Translations under genes and position numbers: made by a program
In this document: positions 1 to 8,859 of the stretch, piece after piece
Numbering within the stretch: position 1 is the first letter of the stretch
Layout of the letters: each line of letters starts with the position of its first letter
DNA from: Clostridiales bacterium
Lineage (GTDB): Bacteria > Bacillota > Clostridia > Oscillospirales > Oscillospiraceae
Assembly: GCA_012520295.1 (NCBI GenBank)
Contig: JAAYOP010000130.1
Location: forward strand, 1 to 48,080
Length of the DNA stretch: 48,080 nt
Direction of reading: 5' to 3'
Notes under the pieces: generated by a model
What the model saw: the letters and a program-made list of their open reading frames with translations, nothing else
Database searches by the model: none
Told to the model about the DNA's origin: nothing

Positions 1-227
1 TGCACAAAACTTTATTCTTAACGTTTTATTTCCAATAATGCGATTGTTTTATTGGATATAATGTGGCAATCTGTAAAAGGAAGTAGCATTATGTAAAATC
101 TCTCCATCCCGGGCAAAGGTAGAGTATAATTAATAATCTTCGCAATTATATAAGGGCATAGAAAAGCCATTGGGACTCCTGTAAAACGAATGGTGAGAAA
201 GACATTCAAAAAAGGAGATGAAACCCA

Positions 228-423
228 ATGGCTCAAAGAAATAATACCACAGAATTGACGGGATTGCCAATAAATGTATCACCCTGTTCCGATGCTCGTA
301 AAGGGGCTGATTACCGCCATCCAGGAATGCTTAAACGGGTCTTCCTGGCAGTGGCGCAAGGTGCACTTTATGCGAAACATCCTGGCCCATGTTTCTCAGA
401 AAGAAGACATATTTGGTCTCTAA
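228..423 (+). pseudogene. IS256-family transposase remnant
   Basis: This is a decayed fragment of an IS256 (mutator-type) DDE transposase. One frame from 228 reads a short segment ending in SDARKG, which resembles the ISDAH-KG motif around the second catalytic Asp of the family. After a +1 shift near 310, the next frame reads GLITAIQECLNGSSWQW and then RKVHFMRNILAHVSQKEDIF. That matches the family signature 'GASWQRC-VHFMRN-LAHVPK'. The fragment ends at a TAA at 421-423. The N-terminal half and the C-terminal catalytic Glu region are absent, and no terminal inverted repeats were seen. It cannot encode an active enzyme. The match rests on motif recognition. Confidence 0.75.
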
Positions 424-499
424 TTCGATATTTGGGGTAGAGCATTAGTAACAAATCGAATCCGGTAAGCGGTGAAAGCTGCTTGCTGGATGCTTTTTA

Positions 500-870
500 T
501 CAGGCAACGCCGTTATTTATGACATGTAGAATTCTTTTTCTGAAACACTTAAAATTACGTACTCCAAATAAAATCCTTTTAAGTACCTTTATCTTGTTGG
601 TACATCCCTCTGTATATCCGTTTGTAAATGGGTATTCAAAAGCATTTAATATATTAGTCCCAATTGTTTATAGCAGTAAGAGACGTTTTAAATTCAGGCA
701 GATTGGTAAACTCAGCAAGAAACACACAATTTCGCAACCGTCCAGTAGCTTCATGTCGGTTTTTGGATTGCACAAATTCAAGGAACTTGTTCTTGAGATA
801 ATATGCTACTTGTAGCCTCTGTGAGGTCTTAAACATAACAACATGCTCCATCTTTTTTTTACAAAATTGT
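500..870 (-). pseudogene. ISL3-family transposase remnant (C-terminal part)
   Basis: Two adjacent minus-strand frames together resemble the C-terminus of an ISL3-family transposase. The first, 851 down to about 655, reads a segment like AYYLKNKFLEF followed by the EA...L spacing typical of the family. It is interrupted just after NNWD. A one-base shift then restores reading into NAFEYPFTNGYTEGCTNKIK and VLKRILFGVRNFKCFRKRIL, which is the highly conserved ISL3 C-terminal signature with the final catalytic Glu (TEG). A TGA at 500-502 closes it. The N-terminal zinc-finger/HTH part and most of the DDE domain are missing. Together with the IS256 fragment just upstream, this marks a graveyard of insertion sequences. 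Confidence 0.8.
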
Positions 871-932
871 TGGAGTCCATTTTTTCTTGAACCCTAACAT
901 TTATTATAGAGCAAAAATTAATTATTTCTATT

Positions 933-957
933 GGGCCGATGAATATCGGCCCGGTTT
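933..957. terminator. Hairpin GGGCCGAT/ATCGGCCC before the PTS-like gene end
   Basis: An 8-bp perfect GC-rich stem (933-940 with 945-952) encloses a 4-nt loop and is followed on the plus strand by a T-rich run. It lies just past the stop of the minus-strand gene at 966. The same stem sequence recurs in the terminator at 16333-16351. Confidence 0.6.
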
Positions 958-965
958 TTCTAAGC

Positions 966-2024
966 TCAATTCAGCTTCAGATCCCCTTCCTTTATCCACC
1001 CCAGTTTTCTCAGGGCAATACCCAGCAGCCAGCAGATAATCGCGGGAAGCACAAAGCAGATGAGAACAAGGCCTATCCAGTCCATCGCAGTGATCGCGGT
1101 CTTCAGGCCCGCCGCTACATCATCAACCCAGCCAGTATATACTCCGATAGGTCCCACCAATCCGCAGGTTCCCATTCCTGACGCCACGGGAGGTCCGTTC
1201 ATCTCCAGCTTGAATATCATGGTCGCAATCGGACCTGTTATGGCGCTTGTCAAAATGGCGGGTATCCATATCCTTGGGTTTTTGACTATGTTCCCCATCT
1301 GAAGCATGGATGTACCCAATCCCTGTGATATAAGGCCTCCCCAGCGGTTTTCGCGAAAGGACATCACTGCAAAGCCCACCATATTGGCGCAGCAGCCCGC
1401 CACAGCCGCACCTCCCGCAAGGCCTGTCAGTCCCAAAGCCGCGCATATTGCCGCGCTGCTAATCGGAAGTGTCAGGGCGATGCCCACAATAACCGATACC
1501 AGAATACCCATTACGAAAGGCCTGCGCTCCGTTGCCCACATGATTACCTGGCCCACCGCGCTGGCAGCGGTACCTATTGCCGGCGCAATGAGCACCGAAA
1601 GGACCACTCCCACAAAGATTGTCACCAGGGGCGTAACAAGTATATCGATTTTCGTTTCCTTTGAAACCATTTTTCCCATCTCAGCGGCAATAATGGCTAT
1701 AACCAGCACCGCCAGAGGTCCGCCGGCCCCTCCCAGTTCATTTGCAGAGTTTCCCACCGCAACCAGGGAAAACAACACCAGCGGAGGACAATGCAGGGCA
1801 TAACCGATTGCCACGGCCATTGCCGGACCGGACATTTTTGCTGCAAATCCTCCGATATCATTTAAAAACGGAAGATTTAGCTGGGTTCCCAGCGTATTTA
1901 AAATAGTGCCAATCAAAAGGGAGCAAAAAAGACCCTGGGCCATAGCTCCCAGTGCATCCACACCATACCGCTTTGCTGATATGACTATGTCTTTCCTCTT
2001 AAAGAATTCTTCTATCCTCTCCAT
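966..2024 (-). CDS. PTS EIIC-like / PfoR-type membrane protein
   Basis: A 352-residue polytopic membrane protein with about ten hydrophobic, Gly/Ala-rich segments. The sequence resembles the PTS_EIIC_2 family, which includes the clostridial PfoR proteins. These look like the membrane-spanning IIC component of a sugar phosphotransferase system but usually stand alone, without IIA or IIB domains. None is encoded next to this gene. Recognisable stretches are the N-terminal FFKRKDIVISAKRYGVDALG and the NGPPVASGMGTCGLVGPIG loop. The substrate is unknown. PfoR was originally described as a regulator of toxin expression, but that role is not safely transferable. The gene appears monocistronic, with a plausible promoter at 2084-2113. 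Confidence 0.8.
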   Translation of the reverse strand: MERIEEFFKRKDIVISAKRYGVDALGAMAQGLFCSLLIGTILNTLGTQLNLPFLNDIGGFAAKMSGPAMAVAIGYALHCPPLVLFSLVAVGNSANELGGAGGPLAVLVIAIIAAEMGKMVSKETKIDILVTPLVTIFVGVVLSVLIAPAIGTAASAVGQVIMWATERRPFVMGILVSVIVGIALTLPISSAAICAALGLTGLAGGAAVAGCCANMVGFAVMSFRENRWGGLISQGLGTSMLQMGNIVKNPRIWIPAILTSAITGPIATMIFKLEMNGPPVASGMGTCGLVGPIGVYTGWVDDVAAGLKTAITAMDWIGLVLICFVLPAIICWLLGIALRKLGWIKEGDLKLN

Positions 2025-2083
2025 AACCTATACCCCTCTTTTCCTTGCCTTTCTTTTTTATTAAAAAGCCGTTGAGTTATTCT

Positions 2084-2113
2084 ACTATATTTTGTCGGTT
2101 TTTCCAATAGCAA
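2084..2113 (-). promoter_or_regulatory. Possible sigma-A promoter of the PfoR-like gene
   Basis: On the minus strand a TTGCTA box (2108-2113) and a TATAGT box (2084-2089) are separated by 18 bp, about 60 bp upstream of the start codon. Moderate match to consensus. Confidence 0.4.
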
Positions 2114-2269
2114 TCGGTATAAATGGCCCTTAAAGCGCAAGCACATTATGTAATGTTATGGGCTTTACAATGGTTCGGTTGCTATTTGGCTTATTATATA
2201 TGTTTTTCCGCATTTATCTGCTTTATATGAAGCTGTATCCTTTACTCAAATAGCCGCCATTTGCCGCAA

Positions 2270-2305
2270 AAAACAGACCAAAACCCCCGGTTTTCGGTCT
2301 GTTTT
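2270..2305. terminator. Intrinsic terminator of the gene at 2328
   Basis: A 10-bp stem AAAACAGACC/GGTCTGTTTT (2270-2279 with 2296-2305) has A-rich and T-rich flanks. It lies just downstream of the minus-strand gene ending at 2328 and may work in both directions. Confidence 0.75.
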
Positions 2306-2327
2306 TATATTTCAAACTTGTCGAGCG

Positions 2328-3503
2328 CTATTGGAATACCTCGTCTACGGCACGCCTCCATGATTCTTTGGTTCTGTGTATTGCCCTGCCTGCAAAGCAA
2401 CTTCTCAGAAAACGCAGGGCTCCGGTTCTTTTCACAGCCATGGCATACAGGTCGTTTTCAGGCCGTGCCAGCTCTTCATATGGCATGGAAACCACCTCCC
2501 GGCGGAAGCTGATGGCTTCCATGGCGTGGTTGAGCCTCTTGAAAAAGGAATCTCTGTCCCCGCTGAAGCGGTATAAATACGTTGCCGCTGCGGATTCCTC
2601 TCCCAGGGCCAGCTCCACGGCAGCGGCGCCCTGTCCTCCGCCGTCCTTAGCGGCCGCCACCCAAACCGCCCTGCCCTCTTCATTCCGGCTGAGGCCTGAT
2701 TTTATGCCAATAAAAAGCTCCCGGGGAGAACATATCTCCTTAAAATATTCATAGGCAGAGGCAGCCCGGCTTCGAGCTATATTGACTTCCAGTGCTTCTA
2801 GATACGCCTGGGATATGCCGCCGAGCGCGAAAGCGGAAGCAGCGGCGCCTTCCGGCATCAGTCTCGCTATACTGGTAACCTGTTCAGAAGAAAGAGATCC
2901 GTCCATTTCGAGGGCTGTGGCTGCCGCCTTGTCCAAAACAGCTCTAATATTCTCATTGATAAGCTCAAAAAGACGCCTCGTACTGCTGCCAAGGCGAATG
3001 ACCTCATAATGCTCGTCCGTATCCAAAGCCATGGATATGGTAAAATCCGTCATTACGGGCTCTCTCATAAAGCACAGGGGGATTCTTCTGGCTCCCGCAT
3101 CGGGCGGCAAAATGCACAGGCAGTCTTCATAAAGCTTTATCTTTGCCCTTCCCCGGGCCTCTCCCCCATCTTCGGAATACCTATACTCTCCTTCCGTTTC
3201 AAACATGGGAGTGCCGGAAACGAAAAAAGCTTTCAGGGTCCGGTCATTATAGCCGTTCCAAAGCTGCTCGTACATGGAGTCCATATCCCTGCCCATTTTA
3301 GAGAGCGTGATCTGCCCGATGTTATCCGTCTCTATGTACATCCTGTAGTTATTGATATAAAACAAATCGATATTGGAATACGGGACTATCAGGATTTTTC
3401 CCGGGCCTTCAAACCGGAGATGGTCTTCATTTACAGCGATAACTGCTTGGCAGTTTAGTCCCTCAGATTGGACAATCGCCTCAAACCTGCCGTCATTAGT
3501 CAT
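2328..3503 (-). CDS. Hypothetical protein, about 390 residues
   Basis: I do not recognise a named family. The ATG at 3503 is preferred over an upstream in-frame GTG at 3509, because AAAGGAG lies 9 nt from the ATG. The first 200 residues are rich in beta-type segments, in two successive blocks, the second starting near residue 105. This recalls tandem PH/GRAM-like folds. The central part (about 205-290) is alanine-rich and probably helical. The C-terminal part ends with a basic stretch. There is no signal peptide or membrane segment, so it is probably cytoplasmic. The gene follows the racemase on the same strand, but there is a gap of about 75 bp and its own good ribosome binding site. It ends at the terminator at 2270-2305. 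Confidence 0.7.
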   Translation of the reverse strand: MTNDGRFEAIVQSEGLNCQAVIAVNEDHLRFEGPGKILIVPYSNIDLFYINNYRMYIETDNIGQITLSKMGRDMDSMYEQLWNGYNDRTLKAFFVSGTPMFETEGEYRYSEDGGEARGRAKIKLYEDCLCILPPDAGARRIPLCFMREPVMTDFTISMALDTDEHYEVIRLGSSTRRLFELINENIRAVLDKAAATALEMDGSLSSEQVTSIARLMPEGAAASAFALGGISQAYLEALEVNIARSRAASAYEYFKEICSPRELFIGIKSGLSRNEEGRAVWVAAAKDGGGQGAAAVELALGEESAAATYLYRFSGDRDSFFKRLNHAMEAISFRREVVSMPYEELARPENDLYAMAVKRTGALRFLRSCFAGRAIHRTKESWRRAVDEVFQ

Positions 3504-3576
3504 AATCACAAACTCCTTTTATTTATATCCCTGTTTAAAGCATTATGGGCCTCAGCGGTGTTAATAATCAAAAAGG

Positions 3577-4647
3577 TTATACATAAACTTTTTTCACATA
3601 TCTGGAGTTGCACAAAAACAGAAGACCCTGATAGTTCAGCTTGAAAGTCAATTGATCGCCAACCTCTATATTTTCATCCACATCGGTTACATCGATTATC
3701 ATGTGGTCACTGCTTCCTCCCAACACATGCATATTCGGATCAATTGGAATTAGCCCATCCACATTCACATCCTGTTTTCCCAGCGCCACAATTGCTCTTT
3801 TCCTGAGTCCTTTGTCGACCAGACTGGGAATTTTCCCGAAGGAATCGCGGCCTGTTTCCCCTATGGGCTTGGAGGGCTTTACCTTTAACTCGATAACTTC
3901 AGTCTTCGCCAGAAAAGCGTCCTGATGCAGCCAGCTTATTGTGCGCCCGTGAGTTGTATCCGTTCCAAGGAGCAGTCCTTCACCTATGCGAAGCTGGTTT
4001 ATTCCCTTTGGCATTTGCCCCCTCTCCACCAGCTGCAGGGAGGAGGTTCCGCCACCCGAGATCACCTCAAGCTTAATACCAAGCCTTTTCTCAATTTCTC
4101 CGGCCACTTCCATCAGAAGATTAAGGTTGCGCATAGTGGGTAATACGCCGCCGAAACAACCCATATTCGTGCCGATACCGCACAGCCTCACTCCCTTGAG
4201 CATCGCGATATCCTTTGCCATTTCCAGAGCATCCTCAGGCAGGACACCCTCTCTCAGGTCTCCCACATCCACCATCAATACCACATCGTGTTTTTTCCCT
4301 CTTGAGAGAGCCTCGTCAGACAGCCCTTTTATTACGGAATATTCTGAGTTGACGCTGCAGTCGGTGTATTCCACCACCATATCTACTGCGCTCAATCTGG
4401 GTATGCGAAGCAGTGTCATGCTCTGCTTAAAGCCCCTGTCCCTGAGCATTTTTATGTTCTCAAGTCTTGAATCCGCAAGGCTTTCAATGCCGCCGGCAAT
4501 CATCGCCCTGACGATGCGCGGTTTAGCCGTAAAGCCCTTTGTCACCCCGAGCACCTGTATGTCCATGGACCTGCATAATTCCAGTATACGGCTGGAATTC
4601 TCCTGGATTTTTTTAAGGTTTATTTCCAAATATGTTCCCAGCTTCAA
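3577..4647 (-). CDS. PLP-dependent amino-acid racemase, ornithine-racemase type
   Basis: A 356-residue enzyme with the N-terminal TIM barrel of the alanine-racemase fold. The PLP lysine is Lys37 in VLGVTKGFTAKP. The later signature ISGGGTSSLQLVERGQMPKG and the RIGEGLLLG stretch fit the subgroup that includes the ornithine racemase (Orr) of amino-acid-fermenting clostridia and the YhfX group, rather than cell-wall alanine racemase. The likely role is interconversion of L- and D-ornithine or a similar basic amino acid, at the entry of oxidative ornithine degradation. However, the partner genes for ornithine aminomutase are not in this window, so the substrate is inferred. The start is a TTG at 4647 behind GAGGAAGAGGG. 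The GNAT gene lies 37 bp upstream on the same strand. Confidence 0.8.
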   Translation of the reverse strand: MKLGTYLEINLKKIQENSSRILELCRSMDIQVLGVTKGFTAKPRIVRAMIAGGIESLADSRLENIKMLRDRGFKQSMTLLRIPRLSAVDMVVEYTDCSVNSEYSVIKGLSDEALSRGKKHDVVLMVDVGDLREGVLPEDALEMAKDIAMLKGVRLCGIGTNMGCFGGVLPTMRNLNLLMEVAGEIEKRLGIKLEVISGGGTSSLQLVERGQMPKGINQLRIGEGLLLGTDTTHGRTISWLHQDAFLAKTEVIELKVKPSKPIGETGRDSFGKIPSLVDKGLRKRAIVALGKQDVNVDGLIPIDPNMHVLGGSSDHMIIDVTDVDENIEVGDQLTFKLNYQGLLFLCNSRYVKKVYV

Positions 4648-4684
4648 GCCCTCTTCCTCCTAAACAGCATCCGCGGTCCTGTGG

Positions 4685-5302
4685 CTAAACTTTCCTTCTC
4701 ATGATAAATCTCCTATAGCCGCCGTACATAGGTTTATCGGAAGCAATCTCAAACCCCTCAGACATTAAATTCCTCAAGCTGACATGATTTTCCGGAGATA
4801 CGGTGGCGAGCATTTCCTCAGCGCCGAGTTTTGAGGCAATGGCATGCTTGATTTCAAGCAGATGACGCTGCACGCCATATCCTTGATAATCCAGGTCTGT
4901 AAAGGTTGTATCATTGGTAACGCATTTTAAACACTTTGACTCATCATATCCCAAAGAATAGCCAAGATTCCGAGAAGTGTTCCGGTTCACTACCATTAGT
5001 GTAAATGCAATAAGCTTTACGCCATCATATACTCCGAGACAGACATCCAGTGAAAGAGACTCAGATAATTCCTCCCCCGTCGTCAAAACAAAGGTGTTTT
5101 TATTCCCAATACTGTCATAAACCCTGGTCTGTAAGTCTGTTATCACATCGATTTCATCAGCCCTGCACAATCTTATGCAAGTGTTTAATGTGGCGCCTTC
5201 CCTGTTTTTAAAAACATGGTCACTATATGAGTTGCCCTCCGGCGATAATACGGAATTGACTGTTTCATATAGCCGCTTTCCGGATGCTTTGCTCTGTGAC
5301 AT
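4685..5302 (-). CDS. GNAT-family N-acetyltransferase
   Basis: A 205-residue protein whose C-terminal half has the acetyl-CoA fold of GNAT enzymes. A beta-strand with TTFTDLDYQGYGVQRHLLE corresponds to motif A (the usual Q/R-x-x-G-x-G/A, here YQGYGVQ), followed by ATVSPENHVSLRNLMSEGFE, the typical 'N..S...y...GF' of motif B. The N-terminal 40 residues are less conserved. The ATG start at 5302 sits behind GGGGAG. The acceptor is unknown. The gene is probably co-transcribed with the downstream ornithine-racemase-like gene, which suggests an amino-acid-type substrate, but this is inference from neighbourhood only. Confidence 0.8.
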   Translation of the reverse strand: MSQSKASGKRLYETVNSVLSPEGNSYSDHVFKNREGATLNTCIRLCRADEIDVITDLQTRVYDSIGNKNTFVLTTGEELSESLSLDVCLGVYDGVKLIAFTLMVVNRNTSRNLGYSLGYDESKCLKCVTNDTTFTDLDYQGYGVQRHLLEIKHAIASKLGAEEMLATVSPENHVSLRNLMSEGFEIASDKPMYGGYRRFIMRRKV

Positions 5303-5334
5303 TGTGCTCTCCCCCTCTAAAGAGGCTCGCTATT

Positions 5335-5498
5335 TAATACATGCCTGTTTGTAGCACAGTGGATTTGCAGCGTGTGTTCTCAAATCCATTCAGGCAACCA
5401 ATCAATGCATCTTAACGGGCAAAACTGGCTTGTTTTGTCCGTCAAAAAGAGCAAATTTGCTCATTTTGCAAAAGGCATTTGTTCGGTAGATATTAATT
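5335..5498 (-). repeat. Interspersed MITE-like element, copy A
   Basis: A full-length copy in reverse orientation of the element best seen at 21723-21884. Shared blocks, read on the plus strand, are ATGCCTGTTTGTAGC, GTGGATTTGCAGCGTGTG, CAATCAATG, ACGGGCAAAAC and TTTGTTCGGTAGATATTAA. It contains the internal hairpin (GTGGATTTG with CAAATCCAT) and a GAGCAAATTTGCTC palindrome. The rest of the gap, 5500-5669, shows no gene. Confidence 0.8.
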
Positions 5499-5669
5499 CT
5501 CATTAATTTTTTTTAAAATATTATAACATTGGCTTTTTAAAAAGTCGATAATTTTTATTGTGTGACCGGTGTTTTTTAGCCCGGCGGACTGCCGGATTTA
5601 TAAAGCTCTTTTATCATAACACCACGAAATAAACGCACATAATATGTCGCAGCAGGGACAAAAGGGCGC

Positions 5670-5707
5670 AAAAAAGTCATGAGCCCCAACTTGCTCATGA
5701 CTTTTTT
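5670..5707. terminator. Intrinsic terminator after the ferredoxin gene
   Basis: A perfect 15-bp stem (5670-5684 with 5693-5707), including its A/T tails, with an 8-nt loop. It lies immediately downstream of the minus-strand ferredoxin gene. Confidence 0.9.
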
Positions 5708-5741
5708 TGCTGTTAACAGGGTTTAATTGTCCGAAAGCCCG

Positions 5742-5939
5742 TTACTGCTCCACTTTTATCACCGATACCGGGCAGTTTTCCTGGGCTTCTACCGCGCAGT
5801 CTTCACAATCCTCTGGTACCGGATCCGATACCACATACGCTACTCCGTCCTCGTCAAACTGAAAAACATCCGGACAGATTTCCACGCAAAGACCGCAGGA
5901 AATGCATCCTTCCTTATCAACATAAGCTTTTATTTCCAT
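5742..5939 (-). CDS. Single-cluster [4Fe-4S] ferredoxin
   Basis: A 65-residue ferredoxin of the Thermotoga/Desulfovibrio monocluster type. It has Cys12-x2-Cys15-x2-Cys18 followed by C22-P, and a C-terminal cysteine in NCPVSVI, which together give the ligands of one [4Fe-4S] cluster. The remnant of the second cluster site (EDCEDCAVEAQ) lacks a full ligand set, as is usual in this subgroup. The protein is strongly acidic. It is a soluble low-potential electron carrier; its partner cannot be told from context. The gene lies 6 bp after the SspH-like ORF and ends at a strong terminator. Confidence 0.93.
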   Translation of the reverse strand: MEIKAYVDKEGCISCGLCVEICPDVFQFDEDGVAYVVSDPVPEDCEDCAVEAQENCPVSVIKVEQ

Positions 5940-5945
5940 CAGCTC

Positions 5946-6128
5946 CTATACTCGTGCTCCATAAAATCCGGCAAGGGTATTCGCTATTTGATTTGGACAT
6001 ATTGAGAAAGGGGACATGGCAGTCATCCGGCTCTCGTTAACGCCTTCAGTAATAAAACCCTTACCTTCATATGTTACATTCGCCATTTCCGGAGACCTGG
6101 CTATTCCCTCAGCCCTCCCGGGAGCCAT
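5946..6128 (-). CDS. sspH: SspH-like small acid-soluble spore protein
   Basis: A 60-residue protein. Its N-terminal half, RAEGIARSPEMANVTYEGKG, closely follows the pattern of H-type small acid-soluble spore proteins (RAkeI..SP...nVtYnG.pv.Ie.V.E). These are made in the forespore. The C-terminal half departs from the usual family pattern: the expected 'V.V..L.E' ending is missing and the protein stops at ...AGFYGARV. A frameshift after VNE is possible, since the next frame reads on through CHVPFLN and EYPCRIL. The ribosome binding site AGGAAGAGG precedes the ATG. If correct, the host is a spore former. Confidence 0.6.
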   Translation of the reverse strand: MAPGRAEGIARSPEMANVTYEGKGFITEGVNESRMTAMSPFSICPNQIANTLAGFYGARV

Positions 6129-6225
6129 ATAGTCCTCTTCCTTTCAATCTTTTTTGCTTATCATAGCATTTCCAGTTTTATCTGTTTTATAACAGGTAAA
6201 ACAATAAATCCAGCCTTAATATTCG

Positions 6226-7779
6226 TCATTTCCAGAGCCCCATCAAATCTTCTCTGAATATGCGATCATCCATCAGCTTGAGATCCGGAGAGATAACCGG
6301 CTCAAAATCCATATTCGGCAGTATGTGTTTTTCCACGTCTATTCCCGGGGCGACCTCAGTGAGCACAAGTCCCCTGTCCCCTATCCGAAATACGCACCGC
6401 TCCGTCACATAATATATATCCTGCCCCAGTTGTCTGCTGTAGGAGGCATTGAAGGTTACCTGCTCGACTTTTTTAATAAACTTCTTAAAGCGGCCTTCTT
6501 TTATGATATTCAGCTTTCCGTCTTCGATGGCGACTTCAAGGCCGCCGGAGGTCATAGTACCCGCAAACACAATTCTTTCGGTACACTGGGAAATATCGAT
6601 AAAGCCTCCACAGCCCATGATTCTATTGCCAATTCTGTTGACATTTATATTTCCCTCTTGATCAACCTCAGCAAAACCGAGACATGATATATTCAGGTTG
6701 CCGCCGTTATACAGATCAAACTGGGAAGCTATGGGCAAAGTTGCCCAAGCATTGACGGAAGCGCCGAAGTCATTGCCCCCGACGGGAACCCCTCCGATAA
6801 GTCCGGTTTCCACCGTCAGCGTTATCTTATCCTCTATCCCCTCTTCGCTGGCTACCGCCGCGACACCCTCGGGAATGCCTATGCCGAGATTTACCAACGC
6901 TCCGGGCTGAAGCTCCATGGCTGCGCGGCGAGCTATTACTTTACGTTCACTCAAGGGTATGGCGGCAAAACCCACATCGTTAGTCCTGTAGTATCCTGCC
7001 AAAACGGGATTATAAAAATTACCCGGTGTCTGCCTATGGGATTCCATGGGCTCCTCAGAGACAACAACAGCGTCCACAAGACACCCGGGCACAGCAACCT
7101 CACGACGTGTCAGGGAGCCGGCCGCCACATAGTTTTTCACCTGGGCTATCACCTTGCCTCCCTGGGCCTTTACGGCAAGAGCGAGATCCAGCGTGTCAAT
7201 GGGTGCAATCTCATCTTCTATGGATATATTCCCCATCTCATCTGCCGTAGTACCTCTTATCAGGCCCACATTCAGTTTTGGAACAGTGTACAGCAAGTGT
7301 TCCTCTCCCAATACATCCACCACATGCACCAGGTCCTCTTTCGTAACCTCATTGAGCTTTCCGCCCTCGTAGCGCGGATCGCAGAATGTATTGAGCCCAA
7401 TGCGTGTTATCTCTCCCGGCTTACCTGCGGCAAGAGCCCTGTATATGTGGACCAAAACCCCCTGGGGGTAATTGTAGCACTCCAGCTTGTTTTCTGTTAC
7501 AAGCTTTACCATCCTGGAGTTATTTGCAAAGTGACCAGTTATATAACGGGTTACCAAACCCTCGTATGACATATCATATAGGCCCTGATCCTTGCTGTTT
7601 CCGTTTCCGGAGGCGGCTACAATGGTCAGGTTGCGGGGATGACCCGTTGCTTTAAATCTTTCTCCGATGGCAACATACAGCTCTCTCGGTGTGCATATAA
7701 GCATGAATCCGGATACGGCAACCACATCGCCGTCACGTATCATTCCAATTGCGGTGTCCATATCAACTCTTTTGCTCAA
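6226..7779 (-). CDS. Propionate/acetate CoA-transferase (Pct-type, YdiF-like)
   Basis: A single-chain family I CoA-transferase of about 517 residues. The N-terminal alpha-type half begins with SKRVDMDTAIGMIRDGDVVA. The beta-type half carries GALVNLGIGIPEGVA and the catalytic glutamate in LTVETGLIGG (about residue 324), which forms the glutamyl-CoA thioester intermediate. It swaps CoA between short-chain acids such as acetate, propionate, lactate or 3-ketoacids; the exact pair cannot be read from sequence. The TTG at 7779 is chosen because GAGGAG lies 8 nt upstream; the in-frame GTG at 7788 overlaps that site. It probably serves acid fermentation. A crotonase gene lies nearby at 9740 on the other strand. 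Confidence 0.9.
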   Translation of the reverse strand: MSKRVDMDTAIGMIRDGDVVAVSGFMLICTPRELYVAIGERFKATGHPRNLTIVAASGNGNSKDQGLYDMSYEGLVTRYITGHFANNSRMVKLVTENKLECYNYPQGVLVHIYRALAAGKPGEITRIGLNTFCDPRYEGGKLNEVTKEDLVHVVDVLGEEHLLYTVPKLNVGLIRGTTADEMGNISIEDEIAPIDTLDLALAVKAQGGKVIAQVKNYVAAGSLTRREVAVPGCLVDAVVVSEEPMESHRQTPGNFYNPVLAGYYRTNDVGFAAIPLSERKVIARRAAMELQPGALVNLGIGIPEGVAAVASEEGIEDKITLTVETGLIGGVPVGGNDFGASVNAWATLPIASQFDLYNGGNLNISCLGFAEVDQEGNINVNRIGNRIMGCGGFIDISQCTERIVFAGTMTSGGLEVAIEDGKLNIIKEGRFKKFIKKVEQVTFNASYSRQLGQDIYYVTERCVFRIGDRGLVLTEVAPGIDVEKHILPNMDFEPVISPDLKLMDDRIFREDLMGLWK

Positions 7780-7941
7780 GAATTTCACTCCTCGTAATCT
7801 ACAAGCGTATTTTTACTAAAGGGGCTTAACTTATACTTTTATGAGAATTTTAAAAAAGCTTTCACCAATAATAAATCAGTATACCATCCGCCTTGAGGCT
7901 TTTCAACAAAAAGACCTCAAACACGGTAATCTGCAAAAAAA

Positions 7942-8859
7942 TCATGCAAAAAGCATAATAACCAGCAGCGGTATTGTTATCATGGAAAACAGTGTTGTTA
8001 TAAAAACTCCTTTTGAGGCAAGCTTTTCATTTCCTCCATATTCCATACATATCATTGTGGCGCTGGTGGCTGTGGGCATCCCCGCCAGGACAACAAGAAC
8101 TCCCAGCATCAGCGGGTCATCGATTAAAATCCTTAAAACCAGCCATGTTATCAGGGGGACAACAATCAGCTTGACAAAGGAAACAGGATACAGCCTCCAC
8201 TGCCTGAATACCTCCGACGGAGGTATTGCAGCGAGAGTAGAGCCTATAACAAGCATTGCCACAGGAGTTGTGAGCTGTCCCAACTGCCCGGCAGTTTTTG
8301 TAATTATGACGGGAATGGGTATTTTGAAGAAAAATATAAGTATCGCCAGCACAGACGCTATCAGAGACGGATTTATAAAAAGTCTGGGATTTATTTCTCC
8401 TCCACTCCCCGATATCATCATGATACCTACGGAAAAAGCCAGTAAGCTAAAGGGGATGTTAAACAGAGCCACATAAAAGGCCGACTCTTCTCCGAAAACG
8501 GACATTGCCACAGGAAAACCCATAAAACCCACATTCCCAAAAACTGTCAGATACCTGTAAAGCCCCGAATCCTCCTTTTGGTTCCTCAAGAGCCTGGGCA
8601 GCGGTATCACAAGGACAAAGGCAATTGCGAAGGTGAGCAAAATCATCAGCATAAAAAAAGCCGTATCCCGCCCTGATACTCCGTTTTTCCTGCTCAATAC
8701 CGAATAGATAATTGTGCAGGGCATGGCAATATTTAAAACAAGCTTTGTAAGAAGCTTGTTCGAATTGCTGTCTAAAATCTTCAGCTTATTCAGGCAGTAT
8801 CCGATTGCCAGTATTATGAAAAGCACAGCCATCTGGCTGATTATTTCAGAGATGTTCAT
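7942..8859 (-). CDS. AEC (auxin efflux carrier) family transporter
   Basis: A 305-residue integral membrane protein with about ten transmembrane segments in two five-helix halves, typical of the AEC family. The N-terminus has FIILAIGYCLNKLKILD and LNIAMPCTIIYSVL, and the second half ends with VLAGMPTATSATMICMEYGG, the characteristic AEC 'MP.a....i.a..yg' stretch. Bacterial AEC proteins export or exchange small organic acids such as malate and malonate. The substrate is not determinable here. The adjacent CoA-transferase on the same strand would fit a carboxylic acid, but about 150 bp separate them. Many family members have the same length, so it looks complete. Confidence 0.9.
   Translation of the reverse strand: MNISEIISQMAVLFIILAIGYCLNKLKILDSNSNKLLTKLVLNIAMPCTIIYSVLSRKNGVSGRDTAFFMLMILLTFAIAFVLVIPLPRLLRNQKEDSGLYRYLTVFGNVGFMGFPVAMSVFGEESAFYVALFNIPFSLLAFSVGIMMISGSGGEINPRLFINPSLIASVLAILIFFFKIPIPVIITKTAGQLGQLTTPVAMLVIGSTLAAIPPSEVFRQWRLYPVSFVKLIVVPLITWLVLRILIDDPLMLGVLVVLAGMPTATSATMICMEYGGNEKLASKGVFITTLFSMITIPLLVIMLFA

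Noticed and set aside
18-236. Minus-strand 72-codon ORF at the window edge
   Set aside because: No recognisable motif and no ribosome binding site; it overlaps the start of the IS256-type fragment.
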